NCBI GenBank assembly: GCA_036852015.1
Contig: JAANDG010000556.1
Coordinates: 31,931-95,930, forward strand
Source of the DNA: Pelodera strongyloides
Taxonomy: Eukaryota; Nematoda; Chromadorea; Rhabditida; Rhabditidae
Direction: 5' to 3'
DNA length: 64,000 nucleotides
Positions 54,101 through 64,000 of this stretch are shown piece by piece. The notes below the pieces were generated by a model. The model was given only the letters and a program-made list of their open reading frames with translations, searched no databases and was not told the DNA's origin. The translations under genes and the position numbers were made by a program. Numbering within the stretch: position 1 is the stretch's first letter; each line of letters starts with the position of its first letter.

Positions 54101-55675
54101 TCGTTAGCATGATGACGTGCATTTAGTCTACAAGGAAGTACTTGTAATTAGTCGCATAGTTTCTGGACGCTTCCCCAGAGTTTTCACACAGTTATATGCA
54201 TTATTACGTGACTGTTTTAGAGTGCAGCAGTGAGCACCGCGTCCATTTTCTGTAATAACGCCGCAACACCGTGCGCTAAAAAAATGGGGGGGGGGATGTT
54301 GCCGCAATTGAAAACTTCATAGCCCGCTCCCCTGGAAAGAGCGGCACGAGTGCGGGCGAAGCGTGCGTCATGGGCGTGCCAGAGCCAGATATGACCAATG
54401 ATTTAAAATAGTATGCAAAGACTCATTTTCCAGGGTTTCGCTATGTTCACAATACTCAGCTCTGACGCTTACCTCGTGTACAATTTGAGAAAAATACAAA
54501 AGAAACGCACTTTTGTGGGGCGAGCAACGGCATCTGTCTCATCAAGACTCAAGACCCACTCATACAGGTAGTCAAATATTTTATTTAGTTGGTTATTCTA
54601 CACATTTAGAAACTGAATTAGATCCGATTCGCTGCGCATGCCTTTGCGCATTATTACGATTACCACCGAATGGAGATAGGACAATTCTAAATTGAATTTC
54701 TAGTACTGTAAGGGTAGGGAGGGTTTGAAAGCTCGAATGTTTGAAAGGAAATAAATGCAGCTTCTTAAAAAAAGAAGAGAAATCACAGAAGTGAAGATAA
54801 ATCGGTTAATATTACAGCTTTGTCCACATCAACGACAATTTCAGAACCGCCCGTTCAAAAGCGCTTCTCGAGAGTTTCACAGACAGTACGTTTTTGTTCA
54901 AGCGAAATGCCGGCCTTAAAACACATCCAGTTCACCAGCATTCTTATGATGCTTATGCAAATGAAATCGAGCAAATTAGCATAAATACACATTCAGTTGT
55001 TCGCGATGCGTTTCAAATACCGACCGGTATCTCGCTTTGACCTTTTATTGCAGGAAGGGCTCGAACATTGCTCTTTCATCTTCAAAGCGTCTGGTTTTCA
55101 AGTAGTTTCTCCTCTACAACACGTGACAACCAGCCAGGTACAGGCTGGAACGTTAGGTAACTTTTCACTGGAAGCTTTGTGCATTATCAACCAACTATTT
55201 CAGCGTTCTGTGTTCACTCCAGAAGTCCGTCTTTCGCTCGCATTTATCTATTTTAGCATTGGTTTCCTCTTTGGAACAATATCGTTCAATGTGCTCGTAC
55301 AGTAAGTTTTGAATTACTATTACCTCGGTGTTTTATTTTCTGCGAATCAAACTTGAATCCTTCAAGTCTGCATAATATTCTAGTTAATTTACGAAGGACG
55401 AGCACTCTGCAACGTAATAGAGTTAGTAGAACACCACATAATTAGCTAGCTAGACCTCTTGAAGCATGTCAGTGTTTCTTGTTGTCAGTGATCTTGTTTC
55501 TACGTACGTGTGTACATTGTTATGGACTTGTGATTCACGAACTTTATTTTGTTTGTTTGATCATTTTGTTTTCAGAATAGACGGTTTATTCATCACTATT
55601 ATGCAATTCATTAGCAAAATAATGGAATATACAAAGTTTGGCGGATACGTGCTGATGGTTAAGAAGCGTCGCTAA
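48184..55675 (+). CDS. Probable multi-pass receptor-like protein (serpentine receptor type), tentative model
   Basis: Exon 1, 48184-48391 (acceptor CACTTTCAG just before the ATG), has a strong membrane helix (DVVLGIIIIIFLIFCLYKIY). Exon 2, 48779-48962, continues in phase with WWLLDIMLVIRCLRWYGQLA, LIPLLATLHFWSLISPLGYR and FKFIVLCMLIPIG. Later exons: possibly 48993-49020, 53615-53739 (hydrophobic in two frames), 54434-54567, 55054-55301 and 55576-55675; the last two join in phase through RLSLAFIYFSIGFLFGTISF and end VLMVKKRR. AATAAA at 55695. Length, helix count and basic loops suggest a nematode seven-TM chemoreceptor. The middle joins are doubtful: one intron would be only 30 bp, and no set of phases is fully satisfactory. 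The gene may be damaged; a Penelope-like composite sits in one intron. Confidence 0.42.
49025..49300 (-). repeat. GC-rich dispersed repeat, copy 2
   Basis: Reverse complement shares ordered phrases with 28905-29110 (AACGGGTGGGC, GCGCACCGGCCC, ACGCCTACA, CCGCCCACCTTTTCTGTGT). Longer and richer in GTGGGC/GTAGGC than copy 1. Confidence 0.55.
49339..49350. repeat. Target-site duplication, left
   Basis: GAACTATGCATT, identical to 53455-53466 on the far side of the Penelope-like composite. Confidence 0.85.
49651..51607 (-). pseudogene. Penelope-like RT + GIY-YIG, copy 1
   Basis: RT part 51607-50360: YLLTKTHKI, SFDVVALYTNID (motif A), VRGLCMGNRLAPTLA (motif B), RFYSRYIDDCFVV (motif C YIDD), KWYRKPTNK. 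GIY-YIG part 50286-49651: CARCVVYKITCNLC, EEFYIGQTTQPLKERVSQHK, HFAESHRDF, a standard Penelope endonuclease with the upstream Cys/His linker. Truncated at its 5' side. A one-base insertion at the RT end creates TGT TAA (stop 50359-50357) and splits RT from endonuclease; the endonuclease itself is intact. Confidence 0.88.
51665..53114 (+). pseudogene. Penelope-like RT + GIY-YIG, copy 2
   Basis: Starts later in the RT than copy 1 (from VCEIVGQLVKF). Motifs A, B and YIDD are present, and the frame continues through the join that is broken in copy 1 (STQCYQTESIRLAKKI). Near 52793 one extra base turns GAATTCTAC into GAATATCTAC, shifting the frame inside the GIY-YIG motif; the rest of the endonuclease (MLDLHFAESHRDF ...) follows in another frame to 53114. 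Over the shared RT part, differences from copy 1 are few (e.g. YSKPT for YRKPT, GLSSSDV for GLSSRDV), so both are young. Confidence 0.88.
53455..53466. repeat. Target-site duplication, right
   Basis: GAACTATGCATT, matching 49339-49350. Confidence 0.85.
54898..55038. mobile_element. MITE family 1, copy E (short)
   Basis: Ends CAAGCGAAATGCCGGCC and ACCGGTATCTCGCTTTG. Core keeps GCTTATGCAAATG and CGAGCAAATTAGCATAAATA. It stops 15 bp before the acceptor at 55053 of the receptor-like gene, so the T-rich acceptor region abuts the MITE end. Confidence 0.75.
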
Positions 55676-55744
55676 TGTTACAGCTTTTAAATATAATAAA
55701 GAATTTAAATATGTGTTTATTGACTGATATCCTCCAAACATTGT

Positions 55745-56872
55745 TCAATGGATGCAGTCGTAGCTTTCGCGGTCCCATGTCCTTGCCAGGTCAATTGTTC
55801 CTAGATCAAATATACCAGAGGGAGTAGTTACACCGTGTGTAACCACAGACTCCGGCAGATCGATCGAGAGCTTACGCACGCAAAACTGAAATATTTGTAA
55901 TAATATAGTTTGAACAGCGAATACATCAAATCTGTGGTTTTCCTTGAAATATGTCTATAAGAAATCTCGGCTCTACCAGAAATTATGCATTATTTTTAAA
56001 ATTTTCTCTCAAACGACTTCACTTTGGTATTGTTGACGGGTATTCCTGAATGCTGTTTTCCCTAATAATGAACAAAAACTATAAAGGAGTGTGTATGAAA
56101 ATGACAAAGAGGAACCAAGCGCTAACTTCGACAAAAATACCTAGTTTGGAATATGCGGCCTATGACTGCAGTGTAGTCGAACGTTTCCATATACAAATAA
56201 AATATTCACATATATATATATATATAAATAAGACCGACCCCATTATAGTTGCATTTGTGATAAATTGATACGTATGGATCAATATTAGTCCATTCGGTGG
56301 TCCATCCGCGAAGCATAAAAACACCACGGAAGTCACTCATAGACTGGTCCATCTTATCGTCAGGATCCACTGAAATTTAGATTAGAAAGTGAACTCTGAC
56401 ACACCGCAAGTACTCTAACAATAAGCAACCTCTGCTCGGGTGCCGCTGTCTGTTGGCACACTACGGTAAAGCAATTCTAAAAATCGAAATTTCTGAAGAA
56501 TCATACATGCATGTGATATAGAAATGCTGTGTTCTAATACCTAGTAGTAAAAGCGCCTTATATCTACTTGCATTTCGTCTTTTTTAGACCGATAATAAAC
56601 ATATGTGATACGTAGAACGCAGGAACGCGGTAAACCAAAGTGGACCAGATGCGAGCGGCTCACTAACAAGCTATCTTCATTGACAGAGACACATGGTCCG
56701 TAAAAGACTTACGTATATCCCAATCCTTCAGCTTGACCATAACTCCTACTGCGGGTCGTCCATTGCATAGAATACGTCCTGTAGCAGCAGCTGATTGAAT
56801 ATGACCTGGCCAGAGACCACAGCTAACCAGAGACACCAGAGAAGCCAGGAGAAGAGTGATCAGACTCCACAT
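55745..56872 (-). CDS. Transthyretin-like (TTL) family secreted protein
   Basis: Three exons, all phases consistent: 56872-56713, 56369-56239, 55885-55745; about 143 residues. Signal peptide MWSLITLLLASLVSLVSCG. Then QSAAATGRILCNGRPAVGVM + VKLKDWDILDPDD, GVFMLRGWTTEWTNIDPYVS, IYHKCNYNG and the C-terminal FCVRKLSIDLPESVV .. FDLGTIDL .. DC. This is the nematode TTR-52-type pattern: GxLxCxGxPxxGVxVKLxDxDxxxxDD, DP.L.I.H.C, RK..I.lP, fDLG.I.L. Four Cys in family positions. Such proteins are secreted; TTR-52 bridges phosphatidylserine and engulfment receptors, but the role of this one is not known. AATAAA on the minus strand at 55721-55716, converging with the 3' end of the receptor-like gene. Confidence 0.9.
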
Positions 56873-59800
56873 GAGAAATTCTGAGAAATATACTATACAT
56901 GAATGGTAGAAAAAAATGATACATGATATAACATGTGCATGGCATATGTTTGTTGGTGTGAATAGGTGGATACAAATAAAAATGCGCTACATTGTTCCAC
57001 AGTCTTGATAAAAAAGTGAACTATATCTGGTATAAGAATAAGACGGCAAATAAACAAACGTTTCATCATAGAGTAAATACGTTGAGAGCAATGTAATAAT
57101 TGAAAGTAATTACATGATGTGAAGTCAAAACAACGAACTGAGGAAGGTGTTCACCTTGTACTTTGTTTCGTCATTTTCTTATAAAGAAATCGCAGAGAAA
57201 TTCCACCTTCGGTGACTCAAATAATACAATAATTGTCCCGATTTATACCATTTTTCGGACATTGTTGTGGTAAAAAGAAAACCAGTTTCGTGTATGGTAA
57301 TGTAAACAAAGTACATCTTATTGATGTTTCTCGACGAACTGTTTTGACAGTATTCATCTTATTACATACATTATATTATCAATTATTGGTTAGAAGACGT
57401 GATATTAGAAGAAAACAAAACGTGAAAAAAATTTCAAAGCCAGTTATACCTTAGCAAAATGTGTATGTAGAGAAGTTATTTTCGTAATAGAATACTGATA
57501 CATTAAGTGTTTTACTATATTATACTAGTCTAGAAACTTGTTTCGCCGCAGAGACGACTGCTTACTATAACCCACACTATGTTAGCGATATCGTGCTAAC
57601 AAAGGCTTGTTGCCTCGAAGTGGTACACGTAAATTCAAAAAATTGGATATGATAATGCTGTTATCTTCAAAAACGAAATATAAGGCCGTATAATAACTCC
57701 AAAACGAGGTAATATTTTCATCAAACTTCTCATATTTATACCCAAATCTTAAACCCTCTCCACGCTTTACTCATCACTATTTGTGTGTTAGTTTTGCATG
57801 ATTGAACTCTCTAAATAAGACGTTTAAATTTCAAAACCTGTTCTTTGACCATTTAAAAGATGGGCCGCCTGCGCGCAGCGCGCGTGCCTCTTAAGTCTTA
57901 AGTATTTCACCTATAAAAAGACTACTTTCTGAGGTAAACCATCTTGAAAGTAAAGAAATGAAAACGAAGTTTATGAGTCATTTCGAGGGTGAATCACATT
58001 CATGATGCATACCATTGATGTTGTACTTCGGCGAAGAGAGTGACCACAGTTCAACCACAACTTTGGTGCGCGACTCAAAATGATTATGCAAATTTTTGGG
58101 CCGAGGAATAAATATCAATAGCAACGTCACTCTGGCTGGGAATTGTGAGTGCGCACAGTTGAGAAACGAGACGTGGTTTTGAAACTCACGGTGGAAACTC
58201 GAAATTCTTTTCCATGTTGTATTGCGATTTTTTTAAAACAAAAAACGAACACGGAAATTTTGTGTGGTTTTATATTTATATACTCGAAAGTATATACGTT
58301 ACGTGGCTTTAGTGGTTCACGTACTAAAGATAACAATGAACCAATAAATACCAAAAAAGCCAGCACAAAATTTGCATGCCCACTATGGAAATCAACTATG
58401 TACTACGATCCAAAATTTTTATAGAATTCATAGTTTTATATTGCTTTACTCCTTCCAATTAAAAGCGTTTGCTTTGTAAAGCATGTCTTTCGGGATTTAA
58501 TACCGTCATCTTTCGATAAAAGGAAACCATTTGAGCACTGCATTCTTGTGAGCCTCCTCCTTGCAACTTTTTTTAAGAAGATGCGCTTGTCGTATTCCGT
58601 AGAGCAGTAATAAAATAAAGCCTCCCCCGTGATTTCTAATCTTATCGATAAGCAAAAATTCTAACTTTTCACAAAAGAAAGAAGAGTTTGTGTCGTAAAA
58701 AAAGGAAAAAAAACGCATGAGGCGAAGAGAATTCCTGCAAAGATAAGGTATTTTGAAGCAATATATAAGCTTTTGGTCACGCAATCAATGCATTTGTTCC
58801 GAGTCTTTGTTTTCAAATATGTGATGATTTATACGTATCTGTTCGAAAATTTAAACGTATCTGTTCGAATTTTCCTTCAATTATTAAACCTTTAAATAAA
58901 GAGCATACCGTAACATCCACTTATCATAGTGCTATCACTGCTGAGCATATGTTTAATCCATCAATTTTAAAGGGCATGTCAAGGGGAATTCTGCACAGAA
59001 AGGCATCTCTTGGCACAGACTAAGTAAATCTCGAAAACGCCAAATACAGTATACCCATAAAATGGCACCATAATAAAATATTTGAAATTTTGTCCTAAAC
59101 GTGAACAAAACCCGCCGCAACGCACGCAGACGGTAGTGTTGCGGCTATTCGGTAATTCAAACGGTCCATCGGACAACGATTTGGCTTAGCTCTGTCCACA
59201 ATCCACACGACCCGAATCCCATGCTGAAGGAATTTTTGAGAGGGGGGTTTGAAATTGATTTTCTTCTTATCAAAAAGTTTTGTTTATTTGTATTTTCATT
59301 TTCCTTACATTTAAAACGTAAGCTTTTTTTTGAACCTCGCATGCAAAACCGGCTTGACAGTCCCTTTAAACGCCCTTCATTCCAGCTTAGACAATCTGTT
59401 GTCTTAACTAGAATATTCTCCGTACATTCTTGAACAGTCTATATTCACGATTAGCGGCGGTCAGCAATTATTTTCTGTTGTATTGTGGTCAAGCAGAGTA
59501 TTCTAGTGGGTATCAATGCAGAAATATCCCTCTAATAGTTTTTTCTCGCTCAGTTTTGTTTGTTTTTGCCTTCACTGTGGGATTGTTCTAAATGGATGGG
59601 GTCACTTCAAATCGCTCCCTACTTTATTTTTGATATACTCCCCATATAAGCGCTTTTTCTTGCCAGATGGTGCACTAGTTGTTGTATGGAGCGGGGATTC
59701 CAATCAAGTTCATCAAATATGAACAAACTACAGATGTGAGGTCCCTGATTTGAATATGTTGTACTGATTGTGATTTGGAGCATACAAAACACAAGAAAAC

Positions 59801-59880
59801 TAAAGTAAGGGGTGCTTCGAACTTTGAAGAGACCCATCCATTTCAGATCGCCATTTTCTGTTTGAAGTAACTCCCTTATT
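56873..59880. other. No gene supported
   Basis: AT-rich. Small open frames exist on both strands but lack splice context, composition or motif support. Exons of a gene upstream of 59893 could be hidden here. Confidence 0.35.
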
Positions 59881-59892
59881 TCAGGAAATTGG

Positions 59893-61098
59893 ATGGTCTA
59901 CTTGAAGAGCTATGAATGTCATTCGTGTCAATCTTTATGCGAAGTTTATAGGAGAATTCCCGTTGGGATTTGTGTTGTTTGTGGATATCTAAAATGTGGC
60001 AAATGCAGAGCGTTTGAGGAAACGAAAAAATGCCGTATTTCCGGAAAAGAATGTGATTTCGTATCCTATTGTACTTTCTTTTTAAACTATGTGACCCAGT
60101 TCGCCCCGAAAGAGGAATTAAAGCTGCTGAACTTTGGAAAATGGAGTCCTCTATTTGGTTCTTCATCCTGCAAACACTCAATCACTTCAACGAACAAATT
60201 GTCATGTGTTGATAATACGCAGTCAAGGTTCTGCGAGAAATGCCTTCCTGTGGAAAGGATTCCGAGGCAGCCGAATGTTGACACCTATATGAAGATAATC
60301 AACGAACTTAGCGGGCATTTTTCTCCAGTGAAATCTGATATAATTGTTAGAAAAGGAATTCAATTGGAGAGTTTGAATTGCAATATTTGTAAAGAAACCA
60401 TCGATTGGTATGAGAAGCGATACATGTCAGGAACAGGGTTGCTTCACTGCTCAAAATGTAAATTTCAACTAGTGCCAATATCAATGAAATTAGTTGCCTC
60501 CTACTTTTCGTTTCTCTGGTATATTCCCGACACGGAGGACTTGAAGCTGCTAACTTATTCCAAATGGACTCCTCTCCGTTGTACGGAATGTTCGACGGTG
60601 TTTTCTGAGGAATACAAACATCTACCAATGTTTCATCCCGACTGCCGTCAATTTGTTTGCAATCAGTGTTCTGGGAATCACAGATGCGAATATATTCAGG
60701 GAAAAAATGTAGATGATGATGAGAAGAAGCAAACAGGCAAGTCTTCGTCGCCTGTTAGCTTGGCCAAGTTTCTCGTGTCTATTGCGGGAAAAGCTGTAGA
60801 AGATGTTGGGAAAAAGTATGTATGCAAGGCCGCGTCGCCTGCTATCTTGGCCAAGTTTCTCGTGGACGTCATACAAGAATTCCGCCCGCTATTTAAGAGT
60901 GGCGGTGTTCAGGAGAGTTGTTCAGAAGAAAAAGTCGCCGAGCAACTGAATATGGTCAATGAGAAGCAATCGCTCTCTAGATCAGTTTGTGCCAATATGG
61001 AACGTGAGGGGAAGAAAATTCGCCTTGCAACCTTAGATGATGGCCTTCCGGGAGCGTCTGTAATTCCCAACGAAATCAGGCAGCTTTTTTTTTATTAA
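59893..61098 (+). CDS. Cys-rich RING-like protein with repeated modules
   Basis: 401 residues in one exon; an acceptor TTATTTCAG ends at 59884, eight bases before the ATG, so this may be a first exon after trans-splicing or a continuation of an upstream one. Three Cys clusters: C9-x2-C12..C27-x2-C30-x4-C35-x2-C38; a second around LNCNICKETIDWYE..LHCSKCK; a third around RCTECSTVF..CRQFVCNQC. Clusters one and two are followed by the shared phrase ELKLLNFGKWSPL / DLKLLTYSKWTPL, showing an internal duplication. The C-terminal part repeats SPVSLAKFLV / SPAILAKFLV. Resembles degenerate RING-type zinc binding of nematode-expanded families; the His typical of RING is not evident. Function unknown. 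Confidence 0.6.
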   Translation: MVYLKSYECHSCQSLCEVYRRIPVGICVVCGYLKCGKCRAFEETKKCRISGKECDFVSYCTFFLNYVTQFAPKEELKLLNFGKWSPLFGSSSCKHSITSTNKLSCVDNTQSRFCEKCLPVERIPRQPNVDTYMKIINELSGHFSPVKSDIIVRKGIQLESLNCNICKETIDWYEKRYMSGTGLLHCSKCKFQLVPISMKLVASYFSFLWYIPDTEDLKLLTYSKWTPLRCTECSTVFSEEYKHLPMFHPDCRQFVCNQCSGNHRCEYIQGKNVDDDEKKQTGKSSSPVSLAKFLVSIAGKAVEDVGKKYVCKAASPAILAKFLVDVIQEFRPLFKSGGVQESCSEEKVAEQLNMVNEKQSLSRSVCANMEREGKKIRLATLDDGLPGASVIPNEIRQLFFY

Positions 61099-61291
61099 GA
61101 AATAACATTTATTTTGATGTAATTCAGAACACAATTTATCCTTTTTTTTACTACAATCAAATAAGGCTTACAAAAAGGAGAATCGTTTAGAAAGGCTCGT
61201 TTAGATAAAAGGCTCGTTGTGATAAGCCTAGATTTGTCTCAAGCCCACAGCTTTACAGCAAAGCCTACAGTTAACCTATTCATTTATTTAG

Positions 61292-61969
61292 CTGTCTATC
61301 CTGCTCTTTGTTCTCTAACGTGACTGAGTTACGTAACTGCCTCAACTGTGAAATGTACGGTATCTGTGCGGCGTGCCTCATGAAAGACCATTGGGGCCAT
61401 GAAATCAAGGAGACGGAAGAAGGAATGATGAAAGTGATCCTTCAGAACGATGCGGAATCTAATCTTGCGAAGCTTGCAAAATGGAACGGCTATCTGAAAA
61501 GTATCCACACACAGGTTGGATCGTTATTAGCAAATAAAACGAGCTCAAATACTGCTTATAACGATGTCTACGACTTGGTTATAGGCTCTTTGTTCTTTAT
61601 GAGCAGGTAATCTTCATGCTCAAAACAACTGCAAAATTATATTTAGGGAATTGCTGAACGAGAGGAGCTCTGCGATTCCTATAAATATGCGTACGAGAAA
61701 GCCATCACCTCCAAAGATCCAGGGCTTGTTCAGGCAATCCGTCAAGAGAATATCAGTCAGATGCAGGAAAGAGTCGAAGATTTTATCACCGCTCACGTCA
61801 AGGTAATCAACTTTAGCCTGGCTGAATTTTGTAATGTTGAATGAACTATTTCACAATTATTGTTTCATAGAGCACTCATATTTTTCAACCTCAGATATTC
61901 TGCTTTTAGTTCAATGAAGACGTTCATGCCTTGGCAGGGAGACTACGTCGTCTAAGAAAGAATGACTAA
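61292..61969 (+). CDS. B-box zinc finger / coiled-coil protein, partial
   Basis: Exons 61292-61577 or -61606, 61647-61802, 61910-61969. The first has a B-box: CLSC, NCLNCEMYGICAACLMKDHW, GHEI (Cys pairs then H..H). Using donor TTG|GTTATA at 61577 keeps the frame into a coiled coil (EREELCDSYKYAYEK, QENISQMQERVEDFITAHVK) and the end RLRRLRKND. The stronger donor CAG|GTAATC at 61606 would give a 40-bp intron but shift to a poor frame. The acceptor at 61291 (TTATTTAG) requires a phase-2 exon before it; a GC donor at the end of the preceding Cys-rich ORF (ATCAG|GCAGC) would fit phase, so both may be one RING/B-box/coiled-coil (TRIM-like) gene. Unproven. Confidence 0.5.
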
Positions 61970-62882
61970 GGATGCTGGACGCATATGAAATCTTTGACTA
62001 AGAATATTCTCATTAGAATAATTGCCTGGTGTAGTTTTGTCATATACGAATTCTTTTTTCTTGCTTTTTTCACAGTTTGTTTATTGATTGTATTATCATA
62101 TGTCGATTTTAATTTCTCTGTATTATAACCAGATGTATCATACATAGCCCGTATTCTCTTGGCACCGTAGGCCTAACTATTGAGAATGAACTAACAATTT
62201 GAGAATAAGAGCGGAATTATGCTGCAATGTTAGGAGGCGCGACGCAAAAATGTGCCAGTCGTTTGGCGATGGGAGAGCCTTCGGAATAAACTTGGGTGTC
62301 AATATATTCTTTATATATTACCATTATTTACTATATATTACATAATATTATTTTACTACCACTACAACATATACAATATATGTTCAACGATACTCGGTCC
62401 CAATTTCAATTTTCTATATAGTCGGGGCAGTGTCTCCCAAAACACGCACTCTTATATTCCAACCTTGGTATTCTTCTCCCATTTTGGTAGATCTACCCGG
62501 AGGTTGAAAATAGAATACCAAAATACCTGCCCAGAGTGTGGCGAGAATACGGGCTCAACAACGATGTGCACACATTTGTAATCAACGATATTTTTATGTG
62601 AATGATGTAAATTTATCTGCATGAATTAAGAATTGTTTACGCTAGCTTAGAGACGAGACTTCTATTGGTCCGTAATAAATACTACCGTTTCTGTCATTGT
62701 TTCTCTTATCGAATTGTTATGAAATAAATTGAATCGTATTAATCGTACCTAACCATCCCGTACATATTAATTTTGTACATGTAAATGTACAAAATACATG
62801 TAATACAAATAATGTGAATACATGTAACTAGTAAATTTGCATGGTTTTTGTCTGAAAAAGCCTGTGCCACAAGGTTTTCGAG

Positions 62883-62889
62883 TATAAAA
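62883..62889 (+). promoter_or_regulatory. Possible TATA box without a recognised gene
   Basis: GAGTATAAAAGCAGGC, with a GC-richer 50 bp after it (GCTAGGAGCTCAGTCTCGAG). The layout resembles the TATA setting of the small peptide genes, but the first ATG downstream (62940) opens only nine codons. Confidence 0.3.
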
Positions 62890-63140
62890 GCAGGCTAGGA
62901 GCTCAGTCTCGAGCAAACCTAGACACCTGGAAGACTGAAATGGAAAGGGGTTGTGATAATTTTGGTTAAAATTATTATAATTAATAATTTCGGGTATACA
63001 ATTGGGAATAATTACTATACCAGAGCAGTATTTGTCAATACGTTGCCTGGATTTGACATGATTATACACACTAATTAATGACGTGTGTAATAATAAGTCG
63101 ACAATTAGACACATATATTTTCTTAATAATACACGTAATT

Positions 63141-63163
63141 ATCGATTAGAGAGTCTAATCGAT
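63141..63163. repeat. Short perfect palindrome
   Basis: ATCGATTAGA-GAG-TCTAATCGAT. Could be a dimer binding site or chance; nothing else supports a role. Confidence 0.5.
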
Positions 63164-64000
63164 GTAGCTGCTTATTTCGGTAGTATTAAGCTAATTATGC
63201 CGTCGAAGTTATGATGACGCCTGATAATTAATGACATCGTTAATCTCTATTTCGAAACCTTATTCCCACACATCAATATTGATTGGTCGGCCAATATGGC
63301 TCTGCGGTAATATTCAGATCAGTTGTATTAACTAAACAAATACCGGCAAACTGAAGATATGATCAGCGATGATAAGTAACATCGTTTCTATAGCGCAATC
63401 ACTATTTCACATACATCTTACAACACATCATAATACATATCGACAGGTTGTCTGATGCGGATCATGTTATCACGGATATCACGGCGCTTACTTGAACAAA
63501 GACGGAAATCGAGCGGCTTTGATCGATTGCAATTAGTTTGCTAATTAACGGAAATAGGTCAAATTCACCATACTTATAGAGAATTTCATGGGGAATCGAA
63601 TGCCGTCAACCGTTTTAAATTTCGGCAAATTTTCGCGGAGTTATGACCTATTGAATGGACGAACTTGTTCGTTCTGAATTAGTGTGATTAATTACCTTGA
63701 TCAATTATAACATTGGCACTTTCCAATACAAAGCAACGATTAGGGGATACGCTATAGAGGTTTGTTCACTGATCAAAATCATGTACTGTTATTAGCTAAT
63801 TACCTGATCAATTTACCCATGATATTGATCTGATCAGCGTCGTGTATAATTAGCCCCCAAATCAACTATGTGTTATTTTTTATACTTTTATTCGTTTCAA
63901 CTTCATTTTCCACTATTTATTAGCTATTCGAGTTATTTCCATCTCAGTTCCATTAGTTCGGTGCTGTTAACTTATCAGCTTCACCACCTCACGCCATCGG

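Larger units (their letters stand above)
61970..64000. other. AT-rich end of window, no gene recognised
   Basis: Contains a TATA-bearing promoter-like site (62883) and a 10-bp-arm palindrome (63141-63163) but no coding region I can support. Confidence 0.4.

Noticed and set aside
57233..57454. 73-codon open frame with a hydrophobic end
   Set aside because: Begins without an ATG, has no acceptor or donor in phase, and shows no recognisable motif.

Overview
The window looks like a free-living nematode chromosome segment. The evidence is the intron grammar (acceptors mostly TTTCAG or TTTTAG, donors GTAAGT/GTATGT, small exons), a transthyretin-like gene of a family greatly expanded in nematodes, a possible trans-splice acceptor, a serpentine-receptor-like gene, and abundant MITEs, a LINE and a Penelope-like element. 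I cannot name the species. All gene models were made by hand from splice signals and reading phase; no search was run.

Layout. 0.7-1.1 kb: a short secreted Tyr/Ala-rich peptide gene on the minus strand. 1.9-2.7 kb: a solo, intact ORF resembling the RRM-type ORF1 protein of LINEs (minus). 3.9-26.0 kb (optionally to 28.1 kb): one large plus-strand gene for which I could assemble 54 coding exons with every phase consistent. It encodes about 2,099 residues with a lysine-rich N-terminus, a Cys knuckle, a TFIIS central domain, an HLFD..CKIC motif, an RS-like stretch, a SPOC domain, a duplicated two-exon module and a long Pro/Gly-rich C-terminus. This is the Pps/PHF3/DIDO/SPOCD1 type of RNA polymerase II regulator, apparently without a PHD finger. 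Its introns hold MITEs, a perfect hairpin, a tRNA-like element and a minisatellite sitting on a 5' splice site. 29.5-29.8 kb: a second, inverted copy of the Tyr-rich peptide gene, so the large gene lies between inverted copies.

30.4-32.5 kb is a G-rich homopurine low-complexity block. 33.7-40.5 kb carries regular minus-strand splice signals and two tandem duplications of whole exon-intron groups (about 0.8 kb and 1.9 kb) with no lasting reading frame; I read this as a spliced non-coding or decayed transcription unit. 42.1-46.8 kb is a dead CR1/jockey-like LINE. 48.2-55.7 kb is a probable multi-pass receptor-like gene, interrupted at 49.35-53.45 kb by a composite of two head-to-head, 5'-truncated Penelope-like copies flanked by a 12-bp target-site duplication. 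55.7-56.9 kb is a transthyretin-like gene converging on it. 59.9-62.0 kb holds a Cys-rich RING-like ORF followed by a B-box/coiled-coil gene. The last 2 kb is AT-rich with no recognised gene.

How the parts relate: the large gene is the only housekeeping-type locus, predicted to couple Pol II CTD binding (SPOC) with transcript elongation and processing. The rest is secreted or sensory nematode gene families and mobile DNA.
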